Below, in pieces: positions 14,512-23,374 of a stretch of 64,000 bases of DNA. The stretch spans positions 454,278 through 518,277 of the forward strand of contig NZ_LMQU01000012.1 of assembly GCF_001425445.1 (NCBI RefSeq). The letters run 5' to 3'. Each line of letters starts with the position of its first letter. Position 1 is the first letter of the stretch. The notes beneath the pieces are model-generated. The model saw nothing but the letters and a program-made list of their open reading frames with translations, had not been told where the DNA came from and ran no database searches. Position numbers and translations under genes: made by a program. Source of the DNA: Devosia sp. Leaf420 (GTDB lineage Bacteria > Pseudomonadota > Alphaproteobacteria > Rhizobiales > Devosiaceae).

Positions 14512-15116
14512 TTTGCGTCTGGAAAGCCTTCAATGCGGTCGGTCCACGAGCCGGGCCGAGGGCTAAAGGTGAGGTTATGAACAATGCCGAGAATGGCGCT
14601 TTCGTCGATCGGGCCGAAGAAGCGGCTATCGACGGCGTTGTCTCGATTATCGCTGAGGACGAAGTATTGGCCCTCGCCGACCGTTTGCGCTTGCGTGTTG
14701 TCGAAATGCGCGTCAGTCGCCGTGCTGATGATGACGTGGCTGGAACCGTCGGGGAGCGCTTCGCGATAAAAGGCGCATTTCTTCGCGGGAGGTCTGAGGT
14801 CTGGGCAGCCGGCCTCGATCGGCGTGACGAGTTGGGTGTGTGCGAGGGGCGTCCGGTCAAGAAAGACGATGCCGCCGATGACGGTGACTGTGTCGCCGGG
14901 AACGCCGATGATGCGGCTGACATGCACTTCAGTGCCCATCAAGAAGACGATGATATCGCCGCGCTGCTTGTCGGCCGCGTAGGGGACGGCAAGGAAGGTA
15001 TCGCCCTCGCCGAGGGTGGGCATCATCGAGGACCAGGGGACGGTATAGAAGGGCGCGGCGAGGGCCGGGGTCGCAAGGGTGCAGAGGGCGATCGTCAGGG
15101 CAAGACTGTGGCGCAT
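14508..15116 (-). CDS. S26 signal peptidase-like protein lacking the catalytic lysine
   Basis: 202 residues. The S26 fold is recognisable: PWSSMMPTL with the nucleophile position Ser30, RGDIIVF (box C), RIIGVPGD (box D) and LSDNRDNAVDSR (box E). In active type I signal peptidases the residue before the box D Arg is the general-base Lys (KR-x-x-G-x-PGD); here it is Ser67 (VSRIIGVPGD). The N-terminus is a cleavable-looking signal sequence (1-20, TPALAA) rather than the usual membrane anchor. The protein may therefore be a periplasmic, non-canonical or inactive homologue. It cannot be assumed to be the housekeeping lepB. Coupled to the HAD gene. Confidence 0.75.
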   Translation of the reverse strand: MRHSLALTIALCTLATPALAAPFYTVPWSSMMPTLGEGDTFLAVPYAADKQRGDIIVFLMGTEVHVSRIIGVPGDTVTVIGGIVFLDRTPLAHTQLVTPIEAGCPDLRPPAKKCAFYREALPDGSSHVIISTATDAHFDNTQAQTVGEGQYFVLSDNRDNAVDSRFFGPIDESAILGIVHNLTFSPRPGSWTDRIEGFPDAK

Positions 15117-15202
15117 TGCTGGGTCACCATTTTAGCGCAACGTGGTCGGGGTCAGCTTTCCGAGATGGGGTCGAGACAGGTGCCCGAGGTCCACTTGAGT
15201 CT

Positions 15203-15240
15203 CTCGGGATGGGCCTCGGCCTTCGCCGGGGTGACGGTCA
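15203..15240. repeat. REP-like palindromic repeat, copy 3 (diverged)
   Basis: ATGGGCCTCGGCCTTCGCCGGGGTGAC-type hairpin in the gap between the S26-like gene and LysR. The stem matches copies 1 and 2 with two changes; the tail after GTGAC is different. Confidence 0.6.
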
Positions 15241-15337
15241 GGGGGTTAAATGCCCGTTGTCATAACCGCCAATGCAGTAGCCATCATGCCCTTTGATCTC
15301 AAATCGCTCCATTCGGGCGATTTGCCGTTTGGGACGA

Positions 15338-16237
15338 TTAGAAGCTCCACTCTCTCGCCTTCGAGACCAAAAAGTCGCGGAAGACGCCGACGCGCTTGGA
15401 GTTTTTGAGGGCGGGTGGGTAGACGAAATAGGCTTCGTAGGCCGGGAGTTCGACTTCGGGAAGCACCTGGACGAGGCCGTCTTCCTTCTCGGTCACATAG
15501 GCCGGGAGCATGGCGAGGCCGATGCCGGCGCGGCAGGCTTGCATCATTCCGTAGATGGCATTGACCTTGAGGGAGGCGCGGCGCGGGCTCGATTCCGAGC
15601 GGCCCATGCGCTCGAGGAAGTTGATGTCGCCGAGATAAGACGGGACAGGCTCGCCGAAGCTGATGATGCGGTGATTGTCGAGATCGTCCAGCGAGCGCGG
15701 CATGCCGTGTTCGTCGATGTATGAATTGCTGGCGTAGAAGTAATTGTGGACCGTGAACAGCTTGCGCTGGATCATTTCCGACTGATTGGGGCGGTGGAGG
15801 CGGATGGCCACGTCGGCCTCGCGCATGGCGAGATCGAGTTCGGAGTCGTTGAGACGGATTTCGAGCTGGATCAGCGGATAGAGTTTCAAAAACTCATCAA
15901 GCCGCGAGGAGAGCCAGGTGGAGCCGATGCCGACTGTCGTGGTGACGATCAAGGGGCCGGTGGGCTCGTCCTGGCTTTCGGACATCTGCGTTTCCACCTG
16001 CTGCAGTTCCCAATGCATGCGATGGGCGGTGCGGAAGAGTTGCTCGCCGACTTCGGTGAGCACCAGGCCGCGCGCGTGGCGAATGAAGAGTTTCAGGCCG
16101 AGATCGTCTTCAAGCGCTGAAATCTGCCGGCTGACGGCCGACTGGCTCATGCCAAGCTTTTCAGCGGCATGGGTGAAACTGCCCGACTCGGCGGCCGTGT
16201 GGAAAATCCGAAGCTTGTCCCAATCGAGCATTTTCAT
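15338..16237 (-). CDS. LysR-family transcriptional regulator
   Basis: 299 residues. The N-terminal winged helix-turn-helix is textbook: WDKLRIFHTAAESGSFTHAAEKLGMSQSAVSRQISALEDDLGLKLF (about residues 5-52 overall). It is followed by a linker helix and a periplasmic-binding-like effector domain (about 92-295). Two ATGs, 16237 and 16231, are both possible starts. It lies just downstream of trxB on the same strand, an arrangement often seen in alphaproteobacteria. The regulated genes are unknown; the conserved neighbourhood hints at redox or envelope targets but that is inference. Confidence 0.88.
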   Translation of the reverse strand: MKMLDWDKLRIFHTAAESGSFTHAAEKLGMSQSAVSRQISALEDDLGLKLFIRHARGLVLTEVGEQLFRTAHRMHWELQQVETQMSESQDEPTGPLIVTTTVGIGSTWLSSRLDEFLKLYPLIQLEIRLNDSELDLAMREADVAIRLHRPNQSEMIQRKLFTVHNYFYASNSYIDEHGMPRSLDDLDNHRIISFGEPVPSYLGDINFLERMGRSESSPRRASLKVNAIYGMMQACRAGIGLAMLPAYVTEKEDGLVQVLPEVELPAYEAYFVYPPALKNSKRVGVFRDFLVSKAREWSF

Positions 16238-16348
16238 GACGCTTTCTCGTTAACGGTCAGCCGGTGAGCTGCAGCAGACCCGGCTTAGCCAAAAGTCGGG
16301 CATTCATTATGACGGTCGTGTCTTTTTCACAGAACATACTGACGCAGC

Positions 16349-17299
16349 CTACTCAGCCGCTTCGGCAAGTTCGTGTTCGGCAAGAAAGCGTTCCGCGTCG
16401 AGCGCGGCCATGCAGCCCATGCCGGCGGCAGTGACGGCCTGACGATAGACATCGTCTGTCACGTCGCCGGCGGCAAAGACGCCCGGAATGTTGGTTTCGG
16501 TGCTGCCGGGTTTGACCTGCAGGTAGCCGCCCGGCTTCATGTCGAGCTTGCCGGCAAAGATGGCGGTGGCAGGCGCGTGACCGATGGCGACGAAGACACC
16601 GTCGATGGGCTGCTCATAGACGCGGCCGGTGGCGTTGTCCTTGAGGGTGACCGCATTGACCGATGGCGGCATGGGCGTGCCGTTGACCTCGGCGATCTCG
16701 TGGTGCCAGCGCACCTCGATCTTGGGGTTCTTGAAGAGGCGTTCCTGAAGGATGCGTTCGGCGCGGAATTCGCCGCGGCGATGCACCATGATCACCTTCT
16801 CGGCGAAATTGGTGAGGAAGAGGGCTTCTTCGACAGCCGTGTTGCCGCCGCCGACAACGAGCACCTGCTTGCCACGATAGAAGAAGCCATCGCAGGTGGC
16901 GCAGGCAGAGACGCCAAAGCCCTGGAACTTCTGCTCGGACGGCAGGCCCAGCCACTTGGCCTGGGCGCCGGTGGAGATGATGATGCTGTCGGCGGTGTAG
17001 GTATCGCCGCTATCGCCGGTGAGGACGAAGGGGCGGCGGTCGAAATCGACATGGTTGATGATGTCGTTGACCATCTTGGTGCCGACATGCTCGGCTTGTG
17101 CCTTCATCTGGTCCATGAGCCAGGGGCCCTGGATGACGTCGGCGAAGCCGGGATAGTTTTCGACATCGGTGGTGATGGTCAGCTGGCCGCCCGGTTGAAG
17201 GCCCTGGATCATCACCGGCTCGAGCATGGCGCGCGCAGCGTAAATCGCGGCGGTATAGCCGGCAGGACCGGAGCCGATGATGATGACTTTCGCGTGCAT
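16349..17299 (-). CDS. trxB: Thioredoxin-disulfide reductase
   Basis: 316-residue cytosolic flavoenzyme that reduces thioredoxin with NADPH. Features in order: the FAD-binding GSGPAGYTAAIYAAR (9-23), the substrate-binding QPGGQLTITTDVENYPGF, the redox-active CATC (Cys133/Cys136) within SACATCDGFFYRG, the NADPH-binding GGGNTAVEEALFL with the HRRGEFRAE arginines, and the C-terminal FAAGDVTDDVYRQAVTAAGMGC. ATG 17299 is preceded by GAGAGG at good spacing; an in-frame TTG at 17314 is a weaker start. It is followed by the LysR gene on the same strand. Confidence 0.96.
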   Translation of the reverse strand: MHAKVIIIGSGPAGYTAAIYAARAMLEPVMIQGLQPGGQLTITTDVENYPGFADVIQGPWLMDQMKAQAEHVGTKMVNDIINHVDFDRRPFVLTGDSGDTYTADSIIISTGAQAKWLGLPSEQKFQGFGVSACATCDGFFYRGKQVLVVGGGNTAVEEALFLTNFAEKVIMVHRRGEFRAERILQERLFKNPKIEVRWHHEIAEVNGTPMPPSVNAVTLKDNATGRVYEQPIDGVFVAIGHAPATAIFAGKLDMKPGGYLQVKPGSTETNIPGVFAAGDVTDDVYRQAVTAAGMGCMAALDAERFLAEHELAEAAE

Positions 17300-17383
17300 C
17301 GCGACGCCTCTCAAATAAAAAAGGAAAACTCCCTCAGGGCCTAATTAAGAGCCGATGAGGTTCGGTTTCAAGGCACTATGACG

Positions 17384-17404
17384 ACGGGCCCCGTTCGGGG
17401 CCCG
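17384..17404. terminator. Hairpin between greA and trxB
   Basis: CGGGCCCC G TTC GGGGCCCG is a near-perfect GC palindrome downstream of greA (minus strand). There is no T run, so it may be an RNA-stabilising or factor-assisted termination hairpin. Confidence 0.4.
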
Positions 17405-17456
17405 TGAAAGTGCTGGAAAGACACAGTATATTGGGCCTCAGCCCGCAAAAACCGCG

Positions 17457-17930
17457 TCAGACGTACTTGATCTTGACGATCTCATAGCTACGCGAGCCGC
17501 CTGGCGCCGCAACCTCGAACGAATCGCCCTCGGATTTGCCGATCATGGCGCGGGCGATGGGCGAGGAAATTGAGATGCGGCCGGCCGAGGCATCGGCTTC
17601 CGGGTCGCCGACGACCTGGTAGGTCTTCTCCTCTTCGGTGTCCTCATCGACATAGGTCACGGTCGCGCCGAACTTGACGGACGAGCCCGAAAGCTTGCTA
17701 ACATCGATGATGTCGGCGAGCGCGAGCAGCGTTTCGAGCTCCTTGATGCGGCCCTCGTTGAGGCTCTGCTGTTCCTTGGCCGCCGAATATTCGGCGTTTT
17801 CAGAAAGGTCCCCGTGAGCGCGGGCTTCAGCGATGGCGTCGATGATGCGACGGCGCTCGTTGCTGGTGCGGTGCTCGAACTCTGCAGTCAGGGCCTTGTG
17901 TCCCTGGACGGTCATCGGGACCTTATCCAT
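17457..17930 (-). CDS. greA: Transcription elongation factor GreA
   Basis: 157 residues, the standard GreA length. Binds the RNA polymerase secondary channel and stimulates cleavage of backtracked transcripts. The N-terminal coiled coil is present with the acidic tip conserved as [13 protein letters not shown] (the two acidic residues that coordinate the catalytic Mg2+). It is followed by the C-terminal FKBP-like domain, with [23 protein letters not shown] 17930 has a GGAGGCGAG ribosome site; the frame is open 24 codons further upstream without one. Confidence 0.95.
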   Translation of the reverse strand: MDKVPMTVQGHKALTAEFEHRTSNERRRIIDAIAEARAHGDLSENAEYSAAKEQQSLNEGRIKELETLLALADIIDVSKLSGSSVKFGATVTYVDEDTEEEKTYQVVGDPEADASAGRISISSPIARAMIGKSEGDSFEVAAPGGSRSYEIVKIKYV

Positions 17931-18231
17931 ATCGTCTCGCCTCCAATGGGCTTCAGGCAAATGAATCCGGCGCGCCCTGACGATTCCATATGGAAACGCC
18001 ACCGCGCGCCTTGATCAGGTTGTAGGTTGGGTCCGACCAGTGCGATCGCGACCCTGCATGATGTCTCCCGCCAAACGCCGTTCGGCCAAAGCTTCACGAT
18101 AAGTTTTGAGGGAGATGAGGCCAACTTGCCCGCGCGACGCGTTGCGGTCAAGCCAGTGTGTGTAGTGAGATATTCGCTTTATGCCACTGTTCAAGGGCAC
18201 ATTCCGCAAAACACCAGAAAGGCTATGCCTC
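17931..18231. other. Divergent promoter region between greA and the sugar dehydrogenase
   Basis: 301 bp between divergent genes. It must carry both promoters and the ribosome sites. I see no strong palindrome, hairpin terminator or coding frame in it. Confidence 0.4.
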
Positions 18232-19380
18232 ATGCGACATTCCCTGCCAGTTCTGCCGCTTGTTACCCTCTCCCTGATGCTTTCGGTCGCATCGAACGCA
18301 CAGGCACAGACTGTGGACAGCAGCGCCGGATCGCTCACTGCGACGGTGGTGGTCGATGGCTTGGAGCATCCGTGGGGATTGGCCTTCCTGCCTGATGGGC
18401 GGTTTCTCGTGACCGAGCGAAGCGGGCAATTGCTGGTCCTCGACGATGCCGGTGGGCGGATCACCGTCGATGGAGTGCCCGAAGTCGTGGCGCGCGGGCA
18501 GGGCGGCTTGCTTGATGTCGTTCTGGCACCTGACTTCGAGACGAGCGGCAGACTGTTCATGACCTACTCAGAGCCTGCGGAATCAGCAGGTTTGCAGCGG
18601 GGAACGGGGACGGCTGTGTTGGCGGCCAATCTTGTCTTGGAGGATGGCGCAGCGCGGTTGGGGGATCAGTCAGTGATCTTCCGCATGAACAACTTTGACA
18701 ATTCGACACGGCATTTCGGTTCGCGCATCGCCATCGGGCAGGACGGCAACCTCTTCGTTACGCTTGGCGACCGCGGAACGATGGACCGGGCGCAGGATGC
18801 TGAGGATCTTGCGGGTGGCGTGGTGCGGATCGGGCCCGAAGGGTCGGTGCCGGCGGACAATCCCCAGCCGGAAGGTTGGGCGCCCGAATTCTGGAGCATC
18901 GGTCATCGTAATCCGCAGGGCGCGACGATCAGGCCATCGGACGGTGCACTCTTTACCGTGGAGCACGGGGCGCGCGGCGGGGATGAGGTCAACATGCCCA
19001 CGGCGGGCGACAATTTCGGCTGGCCGATCATCACCTATGGTGTCGACTATTCGGGCCTGTCCATCGGCGAGGGAACCGAGAAGGAGGGGCTGGAGCAGCC
19101 GATCCACTATTGGGATCCATCCATTTCCCCGTCGGGCCTCGACTTCTATGAAGGCACGCTTTTGGCTGATTGGGAGGGTGACTTGCTACTTGGCGGCTTA
19201 AGCGGGCAGGTATTGGTGCGGCTCGATATGGATGGCGATGCCGTGGTGGGCGAAGAGCGGCTGTTCGAAGGACAACTCGGGCGCATCCGTGATGTGCGTG
19301 TGGCCGGAGATGGCGCGATTTATCTGCTGACCGACGCTGAAAACGGCAGGCTGATCCGCGTGGCGCCCGACGGGCAATAG
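18232..19380 (+). CDS. PQQ-dependent sugar dehydrogenase (soluble aldose dehydrogenase type)
   Basis: 382 residues. A Sec signal peptide (1-26, SNAQAQ) is followed by a six-bladed beta-propeller. Signature segments are LEHPWGLAFLPDGRFLVTER (about 43-62), GQGGLLDVVLAPDF, NTxRHFGSRIAIGQDGNLFVTLGDRG, WSIGHRNPQG and VEHGARGGDEVN. This last block carries the conserved residues of soluble glucose/aldose dehydrogenases (YliI-like). The enzyme oxidises aldoses in the periplasm, with PQQ as cofactor and electrons passing to the respiratory chain. No PQQ biosynthesis gene is nearby. An upstream in-frame ATG at 18181 would prepend 17 polar residues and spoil the signal peptide. Confidence 0.85.
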   Translation: MRHSLPVLPLVTLSLMLSVASNAQAQTVDSSAGSLTATVVVDGLEHPWGLAFLPDGRFLVTERSGQLLVLDDAGGRITVDGVPEVVARGQGGLLDVVLAPDFETSGRLFMTYSEPAESAGLQRGTGTAVLAANLVLEDGAARLGDQSVIFRMNNFDNSTRHFGSRIAIGQDGNLFVTLGDRGTMDRAQDAEDLAGGVVRIGPEGSVPADNPQPEGWAPEFWSIGHRNPQGATIRPSDGALFTVEHGARGGDEVNMPTAGDNFGWPIITYGVDYSGLSIGEGTEKEGLEQPIHYWDPSISPSGLDFYEGTLLADWEGDLLLGGLSGQVLVRLDMDGDAVVGEERLFEGQLGRIRDVRVAGDGAIYLLTDAENGRLIRVAPDGQ

Positions 19381-19394
19381 GCTTTCATCAACCC

Positions 19395-19426
19395 AAAACA
19401 AAAGCGCGCCCGCATGCGGACGCGCT
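19395..19426 (-). terminator. Terminator of the cold shock gene
   Basis: Minus strand: AGCGCGTCCGCATGCGGGCGCGCT (palindrome with one mismatch) followed by TTTGTTTTGG. It also lies just after the plus-strand sugar dehydrogenase stop, so it may serve both. Confidence 0.8.
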
Positions 19427-19449
19427 CCATCGATTGGACGAACCTTGGC

Positions 19450-19659
19450 TTAGCTGGCCACTAGATTGTCGGCGGCAGACTTGCCCGTCCGCTTGTCCTT
19501 GACGATTTCGTAGGTGATCTTCTGGCCTTCATCCAGGCCATTCAGGCCTGAACGCTGGACGGCGGAAATGTGGACGAAAACGTCCGCTCCACCTTCATCC
19601 GGCTGGATGAAGCCAAACCCTTTTTGGCCATTAAACCACTTAACGGTGCCCGTTGCCAT
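19450..19659 (-). CDS. Cold shock protein (CspA family)
   Basis: 69-residue single cold-shock domain, an OB fold that binds single-stranded RNA/DNA and melts mRNA structure. RNP1 (KGFGFI) and RNP2 (DVFVHI) are intact, with the N-terminal GTVKWFN strand and a C-terminal ADNLVAS typical of alphaproteobacterial CspA proteins. ATG 19659 is preceded by GAGGGAA at good spacing. The next gene upstream is divergent, leaving a long leader region as is usual for csp genes. Whether it is cold-induced or constitutive cannot be told. Confidence 0.93.
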   Translation of the reverse strand: MATGTVKWFNGQKGFGFIQPDEGGADVFVHISAVQRSGLNGLDEGQKITYEIVKDKRTGKSAADNLVAS

Positions 19660-20146
19660 GATGCGCGTTCCCTCGTGCAGTCGCTGCAATATGACCCCAA
19701 TCGATGCACCCGACCGGGATCTAGACGATATCGAATGTTCGGAAAGTGACGTCAGCATTAGCGAATGGCATTCGCGTCGTTAAATCAGTCGGCCGCAATA
19801 TTCGATCCGTTCACCCTAGCGTGAAACAAACCTTGCGACAATATGTGGTTTTTCCAACAAGTATGGCCCAGCAGAATTGAATTTCTGCCAGGCTGCAATC
19901 GATATCAATGGCGCAACGCTCCGGTTTCAGCGGAGCAATCCAGGACGTCAGGGAGGCTGGCGCGCCTGGAGAGGTTGAGGAGGGCTCCCCAAACTGGGCG
20001 TGTTGTAGCCTAGAGCCGTGCCGATAGAAAGCCTCGACGCAAGCAATCACGACTATGTTGCGCGCATTTATCTTGCCAAGACCCGGCTTTTCCGGCACAC
20101 CCCGCGCGCCGCGCAAGGTTGGCGGTTTTCTCGAAAGTTCCTCGTC
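19660..20146. other. Divergent region: csp leader and methyltransferase promoter
   Basis: About 490 bp between divergent starts. On the csp side an AT-rich leader contains the palindrome GCGAATGGCATTCGC (19760-19774), which could form a leader hairpin. The right part is open in the methyltransferase frame back to a GTG at 20018. Confidence 0.45.
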
Positions 20147-21124
20147 TTGACCAAGGCGTTTTACTCCTCCGGCGATGTCATTGCCGACCGACGGGCGGAC
20201 TATGCCCGCATGCTGGCCGAAGGTGGCGACTACGCCGCGGCGGCCGAACTGATGGGGCAGGCGCTGGAACTGGCGCCGGAATGGGCGGCCGGCTGGGACC
20301 TGCTCGGGACCTATAGCGAGAAAACCGGCGATGTTTCCGGCGCGATTTCTGCCTGGCGTCGGCTCGAAGCGCTCGATGACGAAGGTGTCTTCGGCGCGCG
20401 GCTGAAGCTCGCAGCTCATGACGCGGGCGCGGCGGGTGAGGGCACGGCGACGAGCTATGTCGAAGCGCTTTTCGACCAATATGCGCCGCAGTTCGAAGAC
20501 GCACTGGTCGGCAAGCTGGGCTACCGGGTGCCGGAAATTCTCGACGCCATGGTGGTCGAGGAAATGGCGCGTCTGGGGATCGCCCGTTTTTCCAAGGCGG
20601 TTGACCTTGGTTGCGGCACGGGCCTGATGGGCGAGCGGCTGCGGCAGAAGGTCGATTTCCTCGAAGGCGTCGACATTTCTGCAGCGATGATTGCCGAAAC
20701 AGCGCGCAAGGGAATTTATGACAGCCTGCAGAAGGCCGAGCTGGTGGCCGCGCTGAACACGCGACGCGCCGAGGCCGACCTGATGACCGCGGCGGATGTT
20801 TTTATCTATTGCGGTGCGCTGCAGCCTGTCTTGGCGGCTCTGGTGCCGGCGCTGAAGCCCGGCGGGCTCGTGGCCTTTTCGCTCGAGGCGCATGATGGGG
20901 AGGAAGCGCTCTTCCTCCGCCCAAGCCTGCGCTATGCGCATGGCGTTGCCGCGACGCGCGATGCGCTGGTGGTGGCGGGCCTCGATATCCTGCGGTTTGA
21001 GACCGCGGTCTTGCGGATGGACCGGGGAGCGCCGATTACGGGCATCCTGGTCGTGGCGCAGAAGCCGATGATCGAATTGACCGCGGCCAATGACGGCGAA
21101 TCCGGCGACCACGTCGCCGCCTAG
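20147..21124 (+). CDS. TPR-containing class I methyltransferase
   Basis: From TTG 20147 the product has 325 residues; the frame is open back to GTG 20018 (368 residues), but the extra part has weaker GC3 bias and no family features. N-terminal tetratricopeptide helices (DYAAAAELMGQALELAPEWAAGWDLLG, about 22-50) are followed by a Rossmann methyltransferase domain (about 120-320). The SAM motif I is VDLGCGTGLMGERL and motif II is LEGVDISAAMI. The fusion resembles the 'predicted methyltransferase, TPR' group of alphaproteobacteria. The methyl acceptor is unknown. The start choice is tentative. Confidence 0.75.
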   Translation: MTKAFYSSGDVIADRRADYARMLAEGGDYAAAAELMGQALELAPEWAAGWDLLGTYSEKTGDVSGAISAWRRLEALDDEGVFGARLKLAAHDAGAAGEGTATSYVEALFDQYAPQFEDALVGKLGYRVPEILDAMVVEEMARLGIARFSKAVDLGCGTGLMGERLRQKVDFLEGVDISAAMIAETARKGIYDSLQKAELVAALNTRRAEADLMTAADVFIYCGALQPVLAALVPALKPGGLVAFSLEAHDGEEALFLRPSLRYAHGVAATRDALVVAGLDILRFETAVLRMDRGAPITGILVVAQKPMIELTAANDGESGDHVAA

Positions 21125-21174
21125 CCAAATCTCTCCCGCCTTGGCACAAGGGGAGCGTCCGACTGGAGGCTCCC

Positions 21175-22194
21175 ATGAATAGCATTCGCCACGATTTTCG
21201 CTCCGACACAGTGACAAGGCCAAGCCAGGGCATGCGCGCCGCCATGGCTGCGGCCGAAGTGGGCGACGACGTTTTTGGCGATGATCCGACGGTCAATCTG
21301 CTCGAGCAGAAAATGGCGGGTCTCTTGAACAAGGAGGCCGCTATTTTCGTGCCTTCGGGGACGATGTCCAATCTTCTCGCCCTCATGAGCCATTGTGGGC
21401 GTGGCGAGGAGTTTATCGCTGGACAGAATGCCCATCTCTACAAATATGAGGCGGGCGGCGCTGCCGTGCTCGGCTCGATCCAGCCGCAGCCGATTGCGCA
21501 TCGGGCCGACGGCACGATGAACCCGAAGGAAATCGAGGCAGCGATCAAGGCGCCGGGCGATAGCCATTTTGCTGTTACGCGCGTCATTGCACTCGAGAAC
21601 ACCTTTGGGGGCCGTGTACTTCCCGTCGACTATATGCACGAAGTCGCTGGCATTGCGCGCAAGCACGGGCTTGGGCTGCATCTCGATGGCGCGCGGGCGT
21701 TCAATGCCGTGACGCAGTTGGGCTTGGGGATCGCCGAGTTTTCGGCGCCGTTCGATACGGTTTCCATCTGCCTTTCCAAAGGGTTGGGGGCGCCGGTTGG
21801 ATCGGTCCTCGTTGGGCGCAAAGATCTGATCGACACGGCACGGCGGCACCGGAAAATGCTGGGCGGGGGTATGCGGCAGGCAGGGATGCTGGCGGCGGCG
21901 GGGCTCTATGCGATCGAGAACAATGTGGTGCGCTTGGCCGAAGACCATCGCCGGGCAAAGCGGCTGGCCGAGGGGCTGGCAGGGCATAAGGCGCTAAAGT
22001 TGACGATGCCGGATACCAATATTCTCTGGGTGGAGGCGGAGCCCGAATTGGGCGATCGGCTTAGCCATTATCTTGGCGAGAATGGCGTCGGCATTACGGG
22101 GCGCTATGGACAGCAGCGTTGGGTGACGCATCTCGATGTCACCGATGAAGATATCGATGGCGCTTTGGCGCTGGTGGATCGGTTTTTCGCCTGA
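21175..22194 (+). CDS. ltaE: Low-specificity L-threonine aldolase
   Basis: 339-residue PLP enzyme cleaving L-threonine or allo-threonine to glycine and acetaldehyde. The family start FRSDTVTRPSQGM (8-20) is intact, followed by GDDVFGDDPTVNLLE, the substrate-loop FVPSGTMSN (58-66), the aspartate in LHLDGAR (Asp171) and the PLP lysine in ICLSKGLGAPVGS (Lys202). An RRHRKMLGGGMRQ segment follows, as in characterised aldolases. GGAGG lies just before ATG 21175. It follows the methyltransferase by 50 bp on the same strand. Confidence 0.92.
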   Translation: MNSIRHDFRSDTVTRPSQGMRAAMAAAEVGDDVFGDDPTVNLLEQKMAGLLNKEAAIFVPSGTMSNLLALMSHCGRGEEFIAGQNAHLYKYEAGGAAVLGSIQPQPIAHRADGTMNPKEIEAAIKAPGDSHFAVTRVIALENTFGGRVLPVDYMHEVAGIARKHGLGLHLDGARAFNAVTQLGLGIAEFSAPFDTVSICLSKGLGAPVGSVLVGRKDLIDTARRHRKMLGGGMRQAGMLAAAGLYAIENNVVRLAEDHRRAKRLAEGLAGHKALKLTMPDTNILWVEAEPELGDRLSHYLGENGVGITGRYGQQRWVTHLDVTDEDIDGALALVDRFFA

Positions 22195-22261
22195 TGGCAA
22201 ACGGGTTTGGCGGCAACCAGTGGGTGCGGTCTGCCATTAGGGGAGCACGGAGGAGCTGCCC

Positions 22262-22627
22262 ATGCTCAGGTCTGTTCTTGGCTATATCGGCGCGATCAAA
22301 TGGTCCGTGCTGGCCTTCGTGCTGTTTTTGATCGGCGGTTTTGCAAGCCTCGGCATGCTGGGCATGGCGCTTTATGGCGTCGTGTTTCCGGTAGTCTCGA
22401 TGTTTTATCCGCCGCTTGATGACTGGAACGGGCCCTGGGTCTGGCCGGTGCTGATCGCGGTGGGGCTGATCTGGCCGTTTAGCTTTCTCGTGGCGGGTCC
22501 CGTTGGCTATGCGCTCAAGCAGCGGGGCGTCGGGGATTGGCCGCGGCGACGGACCTATCTTGTCATTTTATGGATTGGCGCCGTTGTGAGCTGGCTGATC
22601 GTGCTCGCCACCAGTTTTCCGGGCTAG
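22262..22627 (+). CDS. Small polytopic membrane protein, unrecognised
   Basis: 121 residues with three predicted transmembrane helices (about 12-40, 58-80 and 97-116). Between them lie a periplasmic PPLDDWNGPWVWP loop and a cytoplasmic basic stretch (GDWPRRRTY). GGAGG precedes ATG 22262. No family signature was recognised. It lies in a same-strand series with ltaE and the following exported protein, but spacing is 55-67 bp so coupling is uncertain. Confidence 0.65.
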   Translation: MLRSVLGYIGAIKWSVLAFVLFLIGGFASLGMLGMALYGVVFPVVSMFYPPLDDWNGPWVWPVLIAVGLIWPFSFLVAGPVGYALKQRGVGDWPRRRTYLVILWIGAVVSWLIVLATSFPG

Positions 22628-22682
22628 CCTTGGTTTTGCCGCGCGGGTCCTCAAAGCTGAGCGAAAGATAGGGAGTAGCAAA

Positions 22683-23294
22683 ATGATGTTTCGTGCGACG
22701 ACGATCATAGTAGCGGCTGGTCTGTTGATCGGGCCAGCCTTGGCACAGGACCAGGTTGTGATCGATTATAATGACGGCAATGCCCTCGATATTGCCGATA
22801 CGGCGCAATGGAGTCCGATCGCAGAAAAGATCGGTGGCGGTGTCGAGGTGCTTGGTGAGGTGAAGGGGGCTTTCACCAAGGCCGGGGCGGACGAGATCGG
22901 CTATCTCGTGAGCAATGGATCGCCGGCTGCGGCCGATCCCTTCCCGAAGCTCGATCAGCGTCTCGTTGTGTTTGCTGGCGACGAACAGGTGGCCGATTGG
23001 GCATTGCCAGAGGATGCGGCGTTTTCACGGCCCGTGGTGGCGGTTGATCTCGATGGGGACGGGATCGATGAGCTCGTGGGCGAGGGGAGCTTTTACAATA
23101 TGGGGACGATGGCGATCGGGCTCAGTGCGGTCAAGCTCGGCGACGCGCCCGAGGTGATCCAGACGCTGCCCGATGTCTATATCGATAGTTGCGATGCCAG
23201 TGTGGGGCAGCGGAGCATCGAGGCTAGCGTCGTCAGTGTTGTCGATGGGAAGCTGACGTCGCAGACGACGACTGAAGATTGTCCGGCGAAGTAA
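22683..23294 (+). CDS. Exported FG-GAP-like repeat protein, unknown function
   Basis: 203 residues. The signal peptide (1-21, GPALAQ) is followed by a beta-rich domain. A calcium-binding-like VAVDLDGDGIDELVGEG (about 119-135) has the DxDGDGxDE spacing seen in FG-GAP/dockerin-type Ca2+ loops. Two late cysteines (SCD.. and DCPAK) could pair. Start codons at 22683 and 22686 are adjacent, with an AGGGAG ribosome site. It is probably periplasmic. A stem-loop follows at 23337, before the convergent carB. Confidence 0.65.
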   Translation: MMFRATTIIVAAGLLIGPALAQDQVVIDYNDGNALDIADTAQWSPIAEKIGGGVEVLGEVKGAFTKAGADEIGYLVSNGSPAAADPFPKLDQRLVVFAGDEQVADWALPEDAAFSRPVVAVDLDGDGIDELVGEGSFYNMGTMAIGLSAVKLGDAPEVIQTLPDVYIDSCDASVGQRSIEASVVSVVDGKLTSQTTTEDCPAK

Positions 23295-23336
23295 CGTGCG
23301 CCTAGCTTTGCTAAGCCTTCGGGCCTAGAGTCGCTA

Positions 23337-23358
23337 CCTCCCTCTATTTAGAGGGAGG
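23337..23358. terminator. Hairpin between converging genes
   Basis: Perfect 8-bp stem CCTCCCTC/GAGGGAGG with loop TATTTA, between the plus-strand exported protein and minus-strand carB. Without a T run it is a weak terminator candidate for either strand. Confidence 0.45.
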
Positions 23359-23374
23359 CACGATTGTGGCTGGA

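Noticed and set aside
13264-16351. Repeated TGACGCAGCCTA near 13270 and 16341 (and TGACGCAGCC near 53890)
   Set aside because: Short match without palindrome or consistent position; likely chance in a 64-kb GC-rich window.
19811-21223. 470-residue open frame antisense to the methyltransferase gene
   Set aside because: Arg/His/Pro-rich translation typical of the antisense frame of a GC-rich gene; no ribosome site or family features.
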